Origin: Chitinophaga pinensis
Lineage (GTDB): Bacteria; Bacteroidota; Bacteroidia; Chitinophagales; Chitinophagaceae
NCBI GenBank assembly: GCA_902167325.1
Contig: LR632930.1
Span: forward strand, 5,394,001 to 5,458,000
DNA: 64,000 nt
Direction: 5' to 3'
The notes under the pieces are model-generated. The model worked only from the letters and a program-made list of their open reading frames with translations, was not told where the DNA came from and searched no databases. Every line of letters begins with the position of its first letter. Positions within the stretch are counted from its first letter, which is position 1. This document shows, in pieces, positions 26,911-35,650 of the stretch. The translations under genes and the position numbers were made by a program.

Positions 26911-27465
26911 TTACCCCTGCTTTATGTACTTTAATGCCACAGAGCCTGATGGCAGTACCTTCGACTCCACTAATTGTAAACGCTGCTGTTCGGGCATTTT
27001 CATTGTATCAAACAAGCGCCGTCCTTCCCCGGCTAAGTAAGGATGAATCACAAAGTGAAACTCATCCACCAACCCCAGTTCTATTAACTGCGATGGCAGA
27101 TCTACCCCACCTAGCGATATATTCTTTCCCGGTTGCTGCTTCAGTTTCAAAATTTCTTCAGCGGGGTTTGAGCGAATAATCTTTGTTTTATCATCAGCGC
27201 TTTCCAGTGTTTTGGAAAATACAACTCTGTCGATCGCATCAAATGCCTTTGCAAAATTATTCACCGTTTCGGGACCGGATTGCTCCCTTGCCATATCAGG
27301 CCAGAAAGGAACCATTAGTTCATATGTTTTACGCCCATACACAATCAGGTCAGCTTCCTTCAAAAGTTCTGTAAAATAAACATGAATATCCGCGCCGCCG
27401 TTACCTTTGGTATGCTCGCAGCAACCATCGGCAGTAAGGTTAATTCCATAGACAACTTTTCTCAT
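26911..27465 (-). CDS. Dihydrofolate reductase / RibD C-terminal family protein
   Basis: The start MRKVVYGINLTADGCCEH gives 184 residues. The fold markers are the N-terminal VVYGINLTADG strand, the YGRKTYELMVPFWP segment (GRxTYE) and the NADPH-site-like ISLGGVDLPSQLIELGLVDEF. It belongs to the RibD C-terminal/DHFR-like group common in soil Bacteroidota, often called YyaP- or YwjB-like, whose substrates are unknown. It is probably co-transcribed with the upstream DUF1801 gene, 26 bases away. Confidence 0.88.
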   Translation of the reverse strand: MRKVVYGINLTADGCCEHTKGNGGADIHVYFTELLKEADLIVYGRKTYELMVPFWPDMAREQSGPETVNNFAKAFDAIDRVVFSKTLESADDKTKIIRSNPAEEILKLKQQPGKNISLGGVDLPSQLIELGLVDEFHFVIHPYLAGEGRRLFDTMKMPEQQRLQLVESKVLPSGSVALKYIKQG

Positions 27466-27491
27466 TGGAGTAGTTTTAGGTAACAAAAGAT

Positions 27492-27833
27492 TTATTTCAT
27501 TTCTATCCCGGCTTTAAACCGGATAATAGATTTCACGAGGTCAAGCGGTAAAGGTGTGTTGTGTGGGAAATGCAGGGTATCCTTCGTCCCCTTTGCCCGG
27601 AAGGGAGCAATTTGATCTTCGAGCCGGCTCAATCCATAAACCGGGTAAAACCCAATATGATGTTTATAGGCAGCAAAGTACAGATGCTCCTTACCCACTT
27701 TAAATGCCGGCATTTTATAGCGGATGCTTTCTGTTGTATCGGGAATAGTGTCTAAGAAGGTTTGCCGCAGGGCTTTCAGTCGCTCCCTGATATCAGGATC
27801 AAAAGCAGCAATATATTGCATTACGTCGTTCAT
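27492..27833 (-). CDS. DUF1801 (YdhG-like) protein
   Basis: The start MNDVMQYIAAFDPDIRERL gives 113 residues. It has the DUF1801 pattern: an N-terminal helix with FDPDIRERLKALR, then TTESIRYKMPAFK and YFAAYKHHIGFYP, and a C-terminal basic stretch. The family has a beta-sheet fold related to frataxin-like proteins and has no proven function. It lies between the acyltransferase and DHFR-like genes on the same strand. Confidence 0.85.
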   Translation of the reverse strand: MNDVMQYIAAFDPDIRERLKALRQTFLDTIPDTTESIRYKMPAFKVGKEHLYFAAYKHHIGFYPVYGLSRLEDQIAPFRAKGTKDTLHFPHNTPLPLDLVKSIIRFKAGIEMK

Positions 27834-27883
27834 ACATACAGCGTTTATCTGATCAGAACTCCATCGCACGTCAGGCAAACAGG

Positions 27884-28981
27884 CTATTTCCCTGCAATCC
27901 TTTTATTCCGCCTTTCACTTAAATACTTCCTTACAGGAATATCGTACACTACCATCACAAGATATGCAAATCCCACCAGCAGTACCACCCCGGAAATGAT
28001 AACGAAAGTCAGTTCCATAGTACCCGGTTTATGGCTGTTGTAATAATTCCCGAACATCCACAACACGGCGTAATGCGTCATGTACAGCGGGTAGGAGATC
28101 TTACCGGAGAATACGCAGCACTTCTTTAAACCCGGCTTTAATACTGCGCCTGCACCCAACGATATCAGCAATGGGAAATACAACAGCACTACCAGCGGTT
28201 CGGATATCCAGTTCCATGTAGTGAAGGGCATGATAAAGGCGAGAGACAACAATATGGATAGGCCTATAAAACCGAGATTGTTCCTGATGATCCAGTTGGA
28301 ACGATAGATGAGTAATCCTGCAAGGAAAGAATAGGATATCCGTGCACCCCCATCCCAAAAGGTGGGCCCGCTCCAGCCACCCAATAAGTTACCGGCGAGG
28401 TAAGACACAAAGCAAATAGCCCCTGCGGAGAGGATGGTTAATACGATCAGGTAGCCTCGTTTGAGCCTGCAAAGCACCAGTGCGTAAACGATATTGGCGA
28501 TATACTCCCAAAACAGGGACCACGACGGTGCATTAAGCCCGAACAGATTGAATCCCCTGTCTTCCATAACCGGAAAGGGAATGAGTAATGCTGAACTCAA
28601 AAACAGGAGGATGACCATTCCTGTATTATACAATTCAGGATGCCCGCCAAACGGATCGAACAGAAATGCCAGCAGTCCTAACACTGATCCCGCTATGATC
28701 AGGGGATGCAGCCTGATGATCCTCGATTTAAAGAATTCCAGCCATCCCATTTTAGCCAAACGATCGTCGTAGGCATATCCTATCACGAATCCTGAAAGAC
28801 AGAAGAAGAAATCCACCGCCAGGAAACCATGCCCGATAAAGTTCTGGCTGGGATCGAGGTACACCCATTCCATAAAATGGAAAATCACCACAGCCAGGGC
28901 AGCAATTCCCCTTAATCCGTCTAGGATTTCGAAATGCTGTTTCGTTTGCAGAATTGTAGCGGTGGGTTTGTTCGTATCCAT
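27884..28981 (-). CDS. Acyltransferase family 3 membrane protein (OafA/YrhL-like)
   Basis: The start MDTNKPTATILQTKQHFE gives 365 residues with about ten membrane segments. The first segment carries LDGLRGIAALAVVIFH, including the R and H characteristic of acyltransferase-3 enzymes. FLAVDFFFCLSGFVIGYAYD follows near residue 64. These enzymes O-acylate sugars of surface polysaccharides or peptidoglycan using acyl-CoA. No SGNH domain is fused. The upstream in-frame extension to 29086 would cross the neighbouring terminator and is rejected. Confidence 0.9.
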   Translation of the reverse strand: MDTNKPTATILQTKQHFEILDGLRGIAALAVVIFHFMEWVYLDPSQNFIGHGFLAVDFFFCLSGFVIGYAYDDRLAKMGWLEFFKSRIIRLHPLIIAGSVLGLLAFLFDPFGGHPELYNTGMVILLFLSSALLIPFPVMEDRGFNLFGLNAPSWSLFWEYIANIVYALVLCRLKRGYLIVLTILSAGAICFVSYLAGNLLGGWSGPTFWDGGARISYSFLAGLLIYRSNWIIRNNLGFIGLSILLSLAFIMPFTTWNWISEPLVVLLYFPLLISLGAGAVLKPGLKKCCVFSGKISYPLYMTHYAVLWMFGNYYNSHKPGTMELTFVIISGVVLLVGFAYLVMVVYDIPVRKYLSERRNKRIAGK

Positions 28982-29084
28982 TGATGGTTCCGGTCTGGTT
29001 TGTTGTGCAGTAGCCAAGATATTTAAAAATGAAACAAATGACAAGGTTTGTACTTCTGAAACTATAATCATCACATCACCCAAC

Positions 29085-29120
29085 AAAAAAAGCCGCCAGC
29101 ACCCTACAATGCTGACGGCT
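29085..29120 (-). terminator. Terminator of the TonB receptor gene
   Basis: Read on the minus strand, AGCCGTCAGCA (29120-29110) pairs with TGCTGGCGGCT (29101-29091) and is followed by seven T. Confidence 0.88.
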
Positions 29121-29139
29121 ATCCTACATCAAACAACTC

Positions 29140-31005
29140 TTACAAATTCGTATACTTCACACCCAAGCTAAACCACCGGGCCGGCAAAGGAATCGCTCCA
29201 ATCTCGTTGTATTTGGAATTGAAAATATTCTGCGCATCCAGCATCACTGTAAAGTGGTTGATAGACTGGCTTATTCTGAAATCATTAATAAAATAAGACT
29301 TGCCTGAAACCCTGTCGTTATAACGGGTAGCCACCAGTACAGAGAACCCGCTGTATCCAAATTCAACCGTATTGGTAACCTGATGCTTCAGGGAAGAAAT
29401 CAGATACTTCGAATACAGTGCTTTCGCTCCCTCAGATTCGGAATCCAGATAAGTATAAGCCAGATGGATGTTGAACTTAGCCTTTTCAGAAACCGCAACA
29501 CGGTAATCAGACCTTACATTGAAACCCTTCGTGCGAAGATCCCCCACGTTATTACTTTGCCACGGCTCCGTGGTAACCATCCGCGTCCAGTCTATGAAGC
29601 TGCTGATGTTCCTGTAAAAGTAGCTGGCGTTAACGGTCAGATTACGGTGCAGAAACTTAAAGCCCAGCTCCCCCTGAAGGGCATCCTCCGGACTCAGATC
29701 AGGATTACCGATATTACCCGGACGCTGGTTCAGGAAAAGGTCCGTAAACGATGGGATCCTTTGACTGGTACCCACATTCCCTGTGATCCGGAATGCTTTG
29801 CTGATAGCATAGCTGGCATCCAATCCGGGATAGATCTGCCATTTGTAATCAGAATTGTAGTTGACATAAGTACCCGCATTCACATCGAGCTTATTATCCA
29901 GCAGATACACCCGGTACTGGGCATATAGACCCAGATTCTCCCGGCGATGATCCCCGATGTTGGAAGAATTGATATCTTCCCGCCTTCCTTCCACACCAAA
30001 ACCCAGTTCACCGGTATTCAGTTTATAAGTAGAATTCAGCTCAGCAGCCAGAGAATTGGTATAGTGACGACTCTTTCCCGCATTAGGGTTCGTAACGCCA
30101 AAATAACGGTAGTCATCATCGTTATACCGGTAACTCACTCTGGACATCAGCGAAAACCGCTCGGAAATAGTATGCTTCGACTGAGCAGATGCTATCACAG
30201 TTTTCACGGCCTCTGTCGAGTTCTTATCACCCGGGGCGGCATAGAATCCATTGGCACCAAATCCGTTGTCAATGTAACCTACGGATGTCAGGATTTCATT
30301 GGCGTTGTTGATCTGGTAATTACCCTGGTAAAACAGCTTGGTGTTTTCAAACTGCGTATTATAGCGGTGTCCGTTACTTTTATCGTAGGAACCGAAAAGA
30401 GAATGCTGCTGTTTGGCTTTACTGATCACACCACCCAGCTGAATGCCGGTGCCGTAGAACATTTCGCCTGTTCCTGCAGTATCTTTTTCAAAATTAGACC
30501 CGCCAAAAGCACTCACCAGGAAACCCGACTGCTCCGGTTTCTTCGTGATGATATTCACTGCACCGGTTAAGCTGTTAATTCCGTAAATCCTCGCCGCAGG
30601 GCCGCGGATCACCTCTATCCTTTCAATTGCCTCTACCGGAATAGGCAGGTTCAGCATATTATGGGCGGTCTGGTTGTCGATGATTTTTGTCCCGTTCACC
30701 AGCACAACGGTCTGCTCGAAGCTGCCACCGTCGATACTGATATCGGCCTGACTGCCAAAAGGACCCCGCTGCCGGATATCTACCCCATTGGCATATTGCA
30801 GGATCTCTTGCAGGCTGCGGGCCGGCAGCTTGGCTATGGTAGCCTTGTCGATCACGTAAACATTCCTGTTTTGCTTGGATATAGGGGTACTGAAGCGGTT
30901 CTCATTAATCACCACCTCATGGATACTGATGACGGAATCCCGCTTTTGCTGTGCATAGGTTTGGAGGGATAATACCGTCAGCAGAACTACATAGAAAATT
31001 CTCAT
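29140..31005 (-). CDS. TonB-dependent outer-membrane receptor
   Basis: This 621-residue protein has a signal peptide (MRIFYVVLLTVLSLQTYAQ). A TonB-box-like DSVISIHEVVINENR lies near residue 25. The plug domain spans residues 45-160 (LPARSLQEILQYANGVDIRQ, RIEVIRGPAARIYG, TGAVNIITKK) and a beta-barrel ends in an aromatic-containing SLGVKYTNL. Size and barrel resemble BtuB/FecA-type receptors rather than the larger SusC proteins, and no carboxypeptidase-like N-terminal domain is present. The ligand (metal chelate, cofactor or vitamin) is unknown. It is divergent from a MocR-type regulator that may control it. Confidence 0.92.
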   Translation of the reverse strand: MRIFYVVLLTVLSLQTYAQQKRDSVISIHEVVINENRFSTPISKQNRNVYVIDKATIAKLPARSLQEILQYANGVDIRQRGPFGSQADISIDGGSFEQTVVLVNGTKIIDNQTAHNMLNLPIPVEAIERIEVIRGPAARIYGINSLTGAVNIITKKPEQSGFLVSAFGGSNFEKDTAGTGEMFYGTGIQLGGVISKAKQQHSLFGSYDKSNGHRYNTQFENTKLFYQGNYQINNANEILTSVGYIDNGFGANGFYAAPGDKNSTEAVKTVIASAQSKHTISERFSLMSRVSYRYNDDDYRYFGVTNPNAGKSRHYTNSLAAELNSTYKLNTGELGFGVEGRREDINSSNIGDHRRENLGLYAQYRVYLLDNKLDVNAGTYVNYNSDYKWQIYPGLDASYAISKAFRITGNVGTSQRIPSFTDLFLNQRPGNIGNPDLSPEDALQGELGFKFLHRNLTVNASYFYRNISSFIDWTRMVTTEPWQSNNVGDLRTKGFNVRSDYRVAVSEKAKFNIHLAYTYLDSESEGAKALYSKYLISSLKHQVTNTVEFGYSGFSVLVATRYNDRVSGKSYFINDFRISQSINHFTVMLDAQNIFNSKYNEIGAIPLPARWFSLGVKYTNL

Positions 31006-31022
31006 TTACCGTAAAATTTGCG

Positions 31023-31045
31023 CAAAAATAGTACCTTGCCGTACC
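31023..31045. promoter_or_regulatory. Divergent promoter region with GTACC direct repeat
   Basis: On the minus strand, TATTTTTG (complement of 31023-31030) fits TAnnTTTG 17 bases ahead of the receptor start. Directly beside it GTACC occurs twice in direct orientation (31031-31035 and 31041-31045), one helical turn apart. Direct repeats of this kind are used by MocR/PdxR regulators, so this is a candidate operator overlapping the receptor promoter. Confidence 0.4.
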
Positions 31046-31070
31046 ACTATAGTAGGCCAGTTTTAATAAA

Positions 31071-32567
31071 ATGGGTAGTCCGGTTAATATTCCTTTCCAG
31101 CGCTATATTCAGCTGAATCATAGCCTCCCCACTGCAATCTACCTCCAGATTGTATTTGAGTTCATCAAAGCAATCCAGACAGGGCTGCTCCCCGAAGGCA
31201 CGAAGCTCCCGGGTACACGCATCCTGTGTAAGGAACTGTCCATCAACCGGAATACACTGGTTAAGGCCTTACATGACCTTGAAGCTCAGGGATATATAGA
31301 GATTTTGCCTAATAAGGGAATCTTCATCCTGTCTGACCAGAAACAGCAAACCAAGGTAAAAGCCCAGCCTTCCAAAGAGAAGCCCTCCGAGCAGGATACT
31401 ACCGGCTTCCCGTTTAAACGTTCTTCCATTCTGGAAAACCCGGTAGAAGTGAGTGACCTGAACTATCAGTTTAATGACGGCATGCCCGACCTTCGCCTGG
31501 TTCATACCGATGTGCTGGCCCGGTTGTATGTGTCCAAGCTGAAAAGAAGGAAAAACACGCGGACATGGGAACAAATCCAGCTGCAGTCGCACCTCCAGTT
31601 CAAAGCCCATTTCTCCAATTTCCTCAACCTCACCCGGGGGCTCAGGATTTCCAGCTCCAACCTCCTTACTACCAGTAACCATGAAATCAGTTTGTACCTC
31701 GTTACCAAATTGCTGATTTCGCCGGGAGATAAAGTTGTTGTTGCCACTCCCAGCTATTACCGCTCCAATATGACCTTATCAGACAGCGGTGCGCAGATCA
31801 TCACCATTCCGGTTGACGAGCACGGTATTAAAACCGACAGCCTCAAACTGATCTGTCAGTCGCAAAAGATAAGGGTGCTGTACCTGACATCTAACTTCCA
31901 CTACCCTACTACCACATGCCTCAGTGCCAAGCGGAGGATAGAAGTGCTGGAACTGGCGGCAACATATGGCTTTGTGATTCTGGAAGATGATTATGATTTT
32001 GATTTCCACTTCGATAATAACCCCGTTTTACCCCTGGCGGCTTTAGACAACCATGAGCGGGTGGTTTACATCGGTTCATTCGGCAGATCGCTGCCTACAG
32101 GTTTCGGATATGGCTTCATCTCTGCACCGGAAGCATTCATTCAGGAACTCGAAAAGCATCAGAGCATACTTGAACCGGGGATTGATGTCATAAAGGAACA
32201 GGTACTTACAGACTGGCTGCAGGAAGGAGAAGTACACCGTTTATCTAAAAAGAACAGAAAGATTTACAAAGAACGGCGGGACTTTTTCGTGCGTTTATTG
32301 AAGGAAAAACTAAAAGGTAAAATCAAATTCCTGATACCACTCCGTGGATTAGCGGTTTGGGTGGAGTGGCTGGATGATTTTAATCTGGTGCGTTTACAAC
32401 GAGAATGTAAAGCGAATGGCCTTTTCCTGCCTACAACGATATTATATCAAACCAAAACCCTTACTGCAACGCGCTTAGGGTTCGGGCATATGAACGAAGA
32501 GGAAATGGAAATAGCGGTGGAATTGTTGAGCGTTTCGTTGGAAAGGGTGCTGTATAGAGTGGAATAA
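31071..32567 (+). CDS. MocR-type GntR regulator with aminotransferase-like domain lacking the PLP lysine
   Basis: This 498-residue protein has an N-terminal GntR winged helix (residues 15-85, with GTKLPGTRILCKELSINRNT). It is joined by a charged linker to a fold-type I aminotransferase domain (residues 130-498). The aspartate motif is kept as EDDYDFDFHF near residue 306, and YPTTTCLSAKRR is recognisable. Where MocR proteins have SFSK with the Schiff-base lysine, this protein reads SFGRSLPTGFGYGF. The lysine is Arg339 (codon 32085-32087). It therefore cannot form the usual internal aldimine and may sense something other than PLP, or bind PLP non-covalently. It is divergent from the TonB receptor. 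Confidence 0.85.
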   Translation: MGSPVNIPFQRYIQLNHSLPTAIYLQIVFEFIKAIQTGLLPEGTKLPGTRILCKELSINRNTLVKALHDLEAQGYIEILPNKGIFILSDQKQQTKVKAQPSKEKPSEQDTTGFPFKRSSILENPVEVSDLNYQFNDGMPDLRLVHTDVLARLYVSKLKRRKNTRTWEQIQLQSHLQFKAHFSNFLNLTRGLRISSSNLLTTSNHEISLYLVTKLLISPGDKVVVATPSYYRSNMTLSDSGAQIITIPVDEHGIKTDSLKLICQSQKIRVLYLTSNFHYPTTTCLSAKRRIEVLELAATYGFVILEDDYDFDFHFDNNPVLPLAALDNHERVVYIGSFGRSLPTGFGYGFISAPEAFIQELEKHQSILEPGIDVIKEQVLTDWLQEGEVHRLSKKNRKIYKERRDFFVRLLKEKLKGKIKFLIPLRGLAVWVEWLDDFNLVRLQRECKANGLFLPTTILYQTKTLTATRLGFGHMNEEEMEIAVELLSVSLERVLYRVE

Positions 32568-32577
32568 TTAACTCCAA

Positions 32578-33678
32578 TCACTCTTCCAAAACATAGCTGG
32601 TACTCCTTCCCCCGGCTGCTTCTTTACCCAACAAACCACGTTCTAACAAATCCTGAAGATCACGCACAGCAGTATCCTGCGACACTTTGGTAATCTTCGC
32701 CCATTTGCTTGATGTTACTTTCCCTTCAAATCCATCCAGCATTTTATGCAGCATCAGCCGCTGCCTTTCGTTGAGAGTTTGTGCGGCAGGGCGTTCCCAG
32801 AATTTTGATTTCCTGATAACATCCGCCAATGTAGCATGGGTTGTTGCTAATGCACGCTGTAAACACTGAAGAAACCAAAGTATCCATTCTGTAATATCTA
32901 ACGTTCCCTTTTGTGTCTCTTCCAATATGCTATAATATCCCTCTCGTTCATTTCTGATCTGGGCAGACATACTGTAGAAACGCCGTTTACTTTTATCCGC
33001 GCGCGCCAGCAGCATATCCATAATAGCGCGGGCAATACGGCCATTACCATCATCAAACGGATGAATAGTAACGAACCACAGATGCCCAACAGCAGCTTTA
33101 ACTACAGGATCAAGATTCTCTTCTGTATTAAACCACTGCAGGAAGGCATGCATTTCCTTTTGTAATTGCTCTGCGTCCGGTGCCTGAAAGTGAATAGTCT
33201 CCCTGCCCATTGGGCCGGATACAACCTGCATGGGGTTATCATTTGTATTATCTCTCCATGCCCCCACAACGATCCTGTGCATACCACTCCAGCCTGTTGG
33301 AAACAGCGCAGCATGCCAGCCGAAAAGCCGTTCTTCCGTCAATACCTTCTCATGATTTTGTGTGGCATCCAGCATCATTTCTACTGCACCATCAATGTTT
33401 CTGTCTACCGGAATCAATCCGGCTACAGTAATCCCTAAACGCCGGGCTATAGATGAACGGACCTGTTGCGGGTCCAGTATTTCCCCTTCTATTTCGCTGG
33501 ACTTTATTACATCCTGTGTGAGATTCTTCAAAGTAGCTTCGTCCTGTAAATTGAATCCTAACCCTTCCATTCGTCCAAGAAGTAATCCCTGTTGATGACG
33601 CACTTCTGCCAGTAGAGGAGAAACCTTCTCGTGATTCCATTGAAATTCCGGCCAATCTTTTCTCAGGTAAATAAACAT
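32578..33678 (-). CDS. Fic-domain protein with inhibitory helix and C-terminal winged helix
   Basis: The start MFIYLRKDWPEFQWN gives 366 residues. A DUF4172-like N-terminal region contains the inhibitory motif S60xxxE64G65 (SSEIEG), which blocks the ATP site in class II Fic proteins. The catalytic motif HPFDDGNGRIAR starts near residue 206, so it is a complete AMP-transferase (AMPylation) site. Residues 300-366 form a winged helix (MLHKMLDGFEGKVTSSKWA). The protein is probably an auto-inhibited AMPylator that also binds DNA. It is preceded by a dense repeat region that may be its operator, and is convergent with the MocR gene ten bases away. Confidence 0.9.
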   Translation of the reverse strand: MFIYLRKDWPEFQWNHEKVSPLLAEVRHQQGLLLGRMEGLGFNLQDEATLKNLTQDVIKSSEIEGEILDPQQVRSSIARRLGITVAGLIPVDRNIDGAVEMMLDATQNHEKVLTEERLFGWHAALFPTGWSGMHRIVVGAWRDNTNDNPMQVVSGPMGRETIHFQAPDAEQLQKEMHAFLQWFNTEENLDPVVKAAVGHLWFVTIHPFDDGNGRIARAIMDMLLARADKSKRRFYSMSAQIRNEREGYYSILEETQKGTLDITEWILWFLQCLQRALATTHATLADVIRKSKFWERPAAQTLNERQRLMLHKMLDGFEGKVTSSKWAKITKVSQDTAVRDLQDLLERGLLGKEAAGGRSTSYVLEE

Positions 33679-33789
33679 TCTACGCACTATTTGCGGTGAA
33701 TATAAGGATTATTCACCGCAAAACCTATTATTCACCGCACATCATGCGTAGATTAAGCGTCATATTCTACACACATCATGCGTAGAATA
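33679..33789. promoter_or_regulatory. Repeat-rich control region upstream of the fic gene
   Basis: Two interleaved repeat families occupy 111 bases. Family A is TATTCACCGCA at 33710-33720 and 33729-33739, with an inverted copy at 33692-33702. The first pair forms a perfect 13-bp inverted repeat (33690-33702 with 33710-33722). Family B is a 15-bp direct repeat CACATCATGCGTAGA at 33738-33752 and 33772-33786, and TCTACGCA at 33679-33686 is an inverted copy of its end, touching the fic start codon. ATTCTAC / GTAGAAT (33764-33770 with 33783-33789) adds an inverted pair. Confidence 0.8.
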
Positions 33790-33804
33790 TATACATCCAC
33801 CCAC

Positions 33805-33840
33805 AAAAAAATGCCCGCGACCATCTCAGGCCACGGGCAT
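33805..33840 (-). terminator. Terminator of the truncated DUF4374 gene
   Basis: On the minus strand, ATGCCCG (33840-33834) pairs with CGGGCAT (33817-33811), with more partial pairing inside, and is followed by seven T. Confidence 0.82.
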
Positions 33841-33860
33841 ACATGAATAAAAGAAAACAC

Positions 33861-34577
33861 CTACTTCACCGGATGCGGTGCAATCAGCTGCACCTGCACA
33901 TATCCGCCCCCATCAAGCGTAAGACCTTTTTTAAAGGCATTCGCATCACCGGCAGGGTCGAACTCATATATAGCCGCCTCACCGCCGATAGGAGCAATTC
34001 CTGTATAATATTTTTTATTGAAAACCATCGGGAAGCGAACCATACCCACCGGGCTCAGCGGACTTTTCATTACCGTCACGGTTTTATTCTTCAGGTCCAT
34101 TTTCACCACCTGGGCAATGTTCTTGTAACGGTCGCGGAGAGAAGTCATCATCTCTTCATACTGAACAGTTCCGAAAGCGATACCATTCCCTACATAGTTC
34201 ATCCCCATCAGGCAGACCTGTTTACCTACCGGTGTGGTTACATCGAACCAGTAATCCTGATCAAAGTCGGCCGCGCCTTTCTTAATACGTACCACGCCAG
34301 ACTTACCGCCGATGCCGGTCCAGTATTTACCGGAGCTCACCACGAAGTAATGATTGCCTTCTTCGTCTTTATCGAGGGTGTGGAGGTAGTCGTAGCCAAT
34401 ACCACCTGCAGTAGCGGTGGATTTGATGATCTTCATGTTGTTCAGTGCAGGATAGTCGTACACCAGTGCACGAACACCATCTGCCACGTAAGTTTTATTG
34501 GCATTGTCGTAGAAGTAACCGCCGAGGATGAACTTACCGTTATCCACGAAGCCTTTTCCTACAAAGAACTCTCTCAA
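33861..34577 (-). pseudogene. DUF4374-family protein, 5'-truncated remnant
   Basis: About 238 residues match the C-terminal part of DUF4374, a beta-propeller-like exported family usually near 400 residues and found beside TonB receptors. Recognisable stretches are GGIGYDYLHTLDKDEEGNHY, FDQDYWFDVT and APIGGEAAIYEFDP. The frame can only begin at a TTG. An in-frame TGA lies two codons upstream, no signal peptide is present and the N-terminal half is missing. The intact terminator downstream supports an originally functional gene. A shortened but expressed protein is the less likely alternative. Confidence 0.72.
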
Positions 34578-34869
34578 AGTTCACGGAGAGCAATTTCAGT
34601 TGAAGAACAGTATCAGCTGAATATGGATATGAGGGAGCAATTACTTTGAATTTTCAGTCCCGGATTTCATTGATTCGAAAAGTAATATCGTATATAAACC
34701 TATGCGCTGACCATTTCTCCGGAAAGGGTTGAAGGTATAGAAGAGAAAATAAAGATTTCCACACGTTTATTACTAACTATTCAGATCTTTCACCCACAAT
34801 GGTATTCCGTCATCTCCATTCTTGACAATGAACTAGTCTATAAAAAAATGGCAAAAAATTCATGCAAGT

Positions 34870-35423
34870 ATGGTGTTAAATGTAAAAATTGATTTAGACA
34901 ACCATTATAAAATCAATGAGGTTAGTGATGATCTTAGTATTTTCAAATTCTCAAGTTGCTTACAAAACAATACCCTCATACCATTAGCAATTACAATCAG
35001 CCATAAAAGCCATCTATTAATGCCAAACGTCTACAACTTAGCATTTGGCCCTATGAATATTAATAATGAATTAGATGACAGTATCAAATTGCAACATCAA
35101 GATCATTCCAGAGTTTTTCTACAATAGTATTTGCCGCACTAACTTTCTTAACAGAAAACCCAACTTCTTATCTGGGTATTGATGGATCATGCAATGCACG
35201 AGCTTACTTATACTATAGATGTATTCAGTACAATTAAGACTACCTTTTTCAACATTTCAAGATCTTTGGCGTAAAGTATTATGCAAGGGTTCTCCGATCT
35301 ACGCAGGAAGAATCATCTCCCATAGACACAAATGACTTAAAAGCAATCCCGGAACTCATTCAAATGCAAAGCCAAATAACATCAGGGAAACTATATAACT
35401 ATTTCATTTTCAGCTTAAAATAA
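34870..35423 (+). pseudogene. DUF6934-like gene with frameshift and nonsense codon
   Basis: The first frame encodes 85 residues (VKIDLDNHYKINEV, then PNVYNLAFGPMN) and stops at 35125-35127. From 35124 the -1 frame continues the same protein with TIVFAALTFLTENP, then YLGIDGSCNARAYLYY, then FKIFGVKYYARVLR, ending at 35423. One T missing from the run at 35114-35118 would join the frames. A second lesion, TAA at 35235-35237, interrupts the downstream part. The repaired protein, about 184 residues, resembles DUF6934 of Bacteroidota by the YNLAFG...DD...GS...AR pattern; this is recalled from the family and not searched. Confidence 0.65.
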
Positions 35424-35474
35424 GAATCAATATACAAACTTTAGTCAATCAAAAAATTTACTTAATTTTATAAT

Positions 35475-35645
35475 ATGGATAAAAAACTAATCCGGGATAT
35501 AGCAGCTTTAAAAAAACAGGCTAAAGAAAATGGCAGCAGTGTCGTGAAAATTAAGGTAGCACACACCAGTACTTCCTCCCTTCATGAAGTAATAAAAACC
35601 CGTGCTCAGGCAGATACATTCATGACCATCCTCAAAAGCCTGTAA
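35475..35645 (+). CDS. Small hypothetical protein (56 aa)
   Basis: The frame encodes a 56-residue, Lys-rich protein beginning MDKKLIRDIAALKKQAKENG, with a predicted helix, a short strand pair (SVVKIKVAHTST) and a second helix. An ATG preceded by an A/T-rich leader and the coherent composition suggest a real gene. It lies 51 bases downstream of the broken DUF6934-like gene on the same strand and probably formed an operon with it. No family is recognised. Its stop is five bases from the convergent VOC gene stop. Confidence 0.5.
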   Translation: MDKKLIRDIAALKKQAKENGSSVVKIKVAHTSTSSLHEVIKTRAQADTFMTILKSL

Positions 35646-35650
35646 CCCCA

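Noticed and set aside
33679..33789. Short CRISPR array
   Set aside because: Repeat units are 11-15 bp, appear in both orientations and have unequal gaps, and no cas gene is nearby. It fits operators, not CRISPR.
35110..35127. Programmed -1 frameshift in the T run of the DUF6934-like gene
   Set aside because: Slippage on the T run could restore the frame, but the additional TAA at 35235 in the continued frame makes decay the simpler reading.
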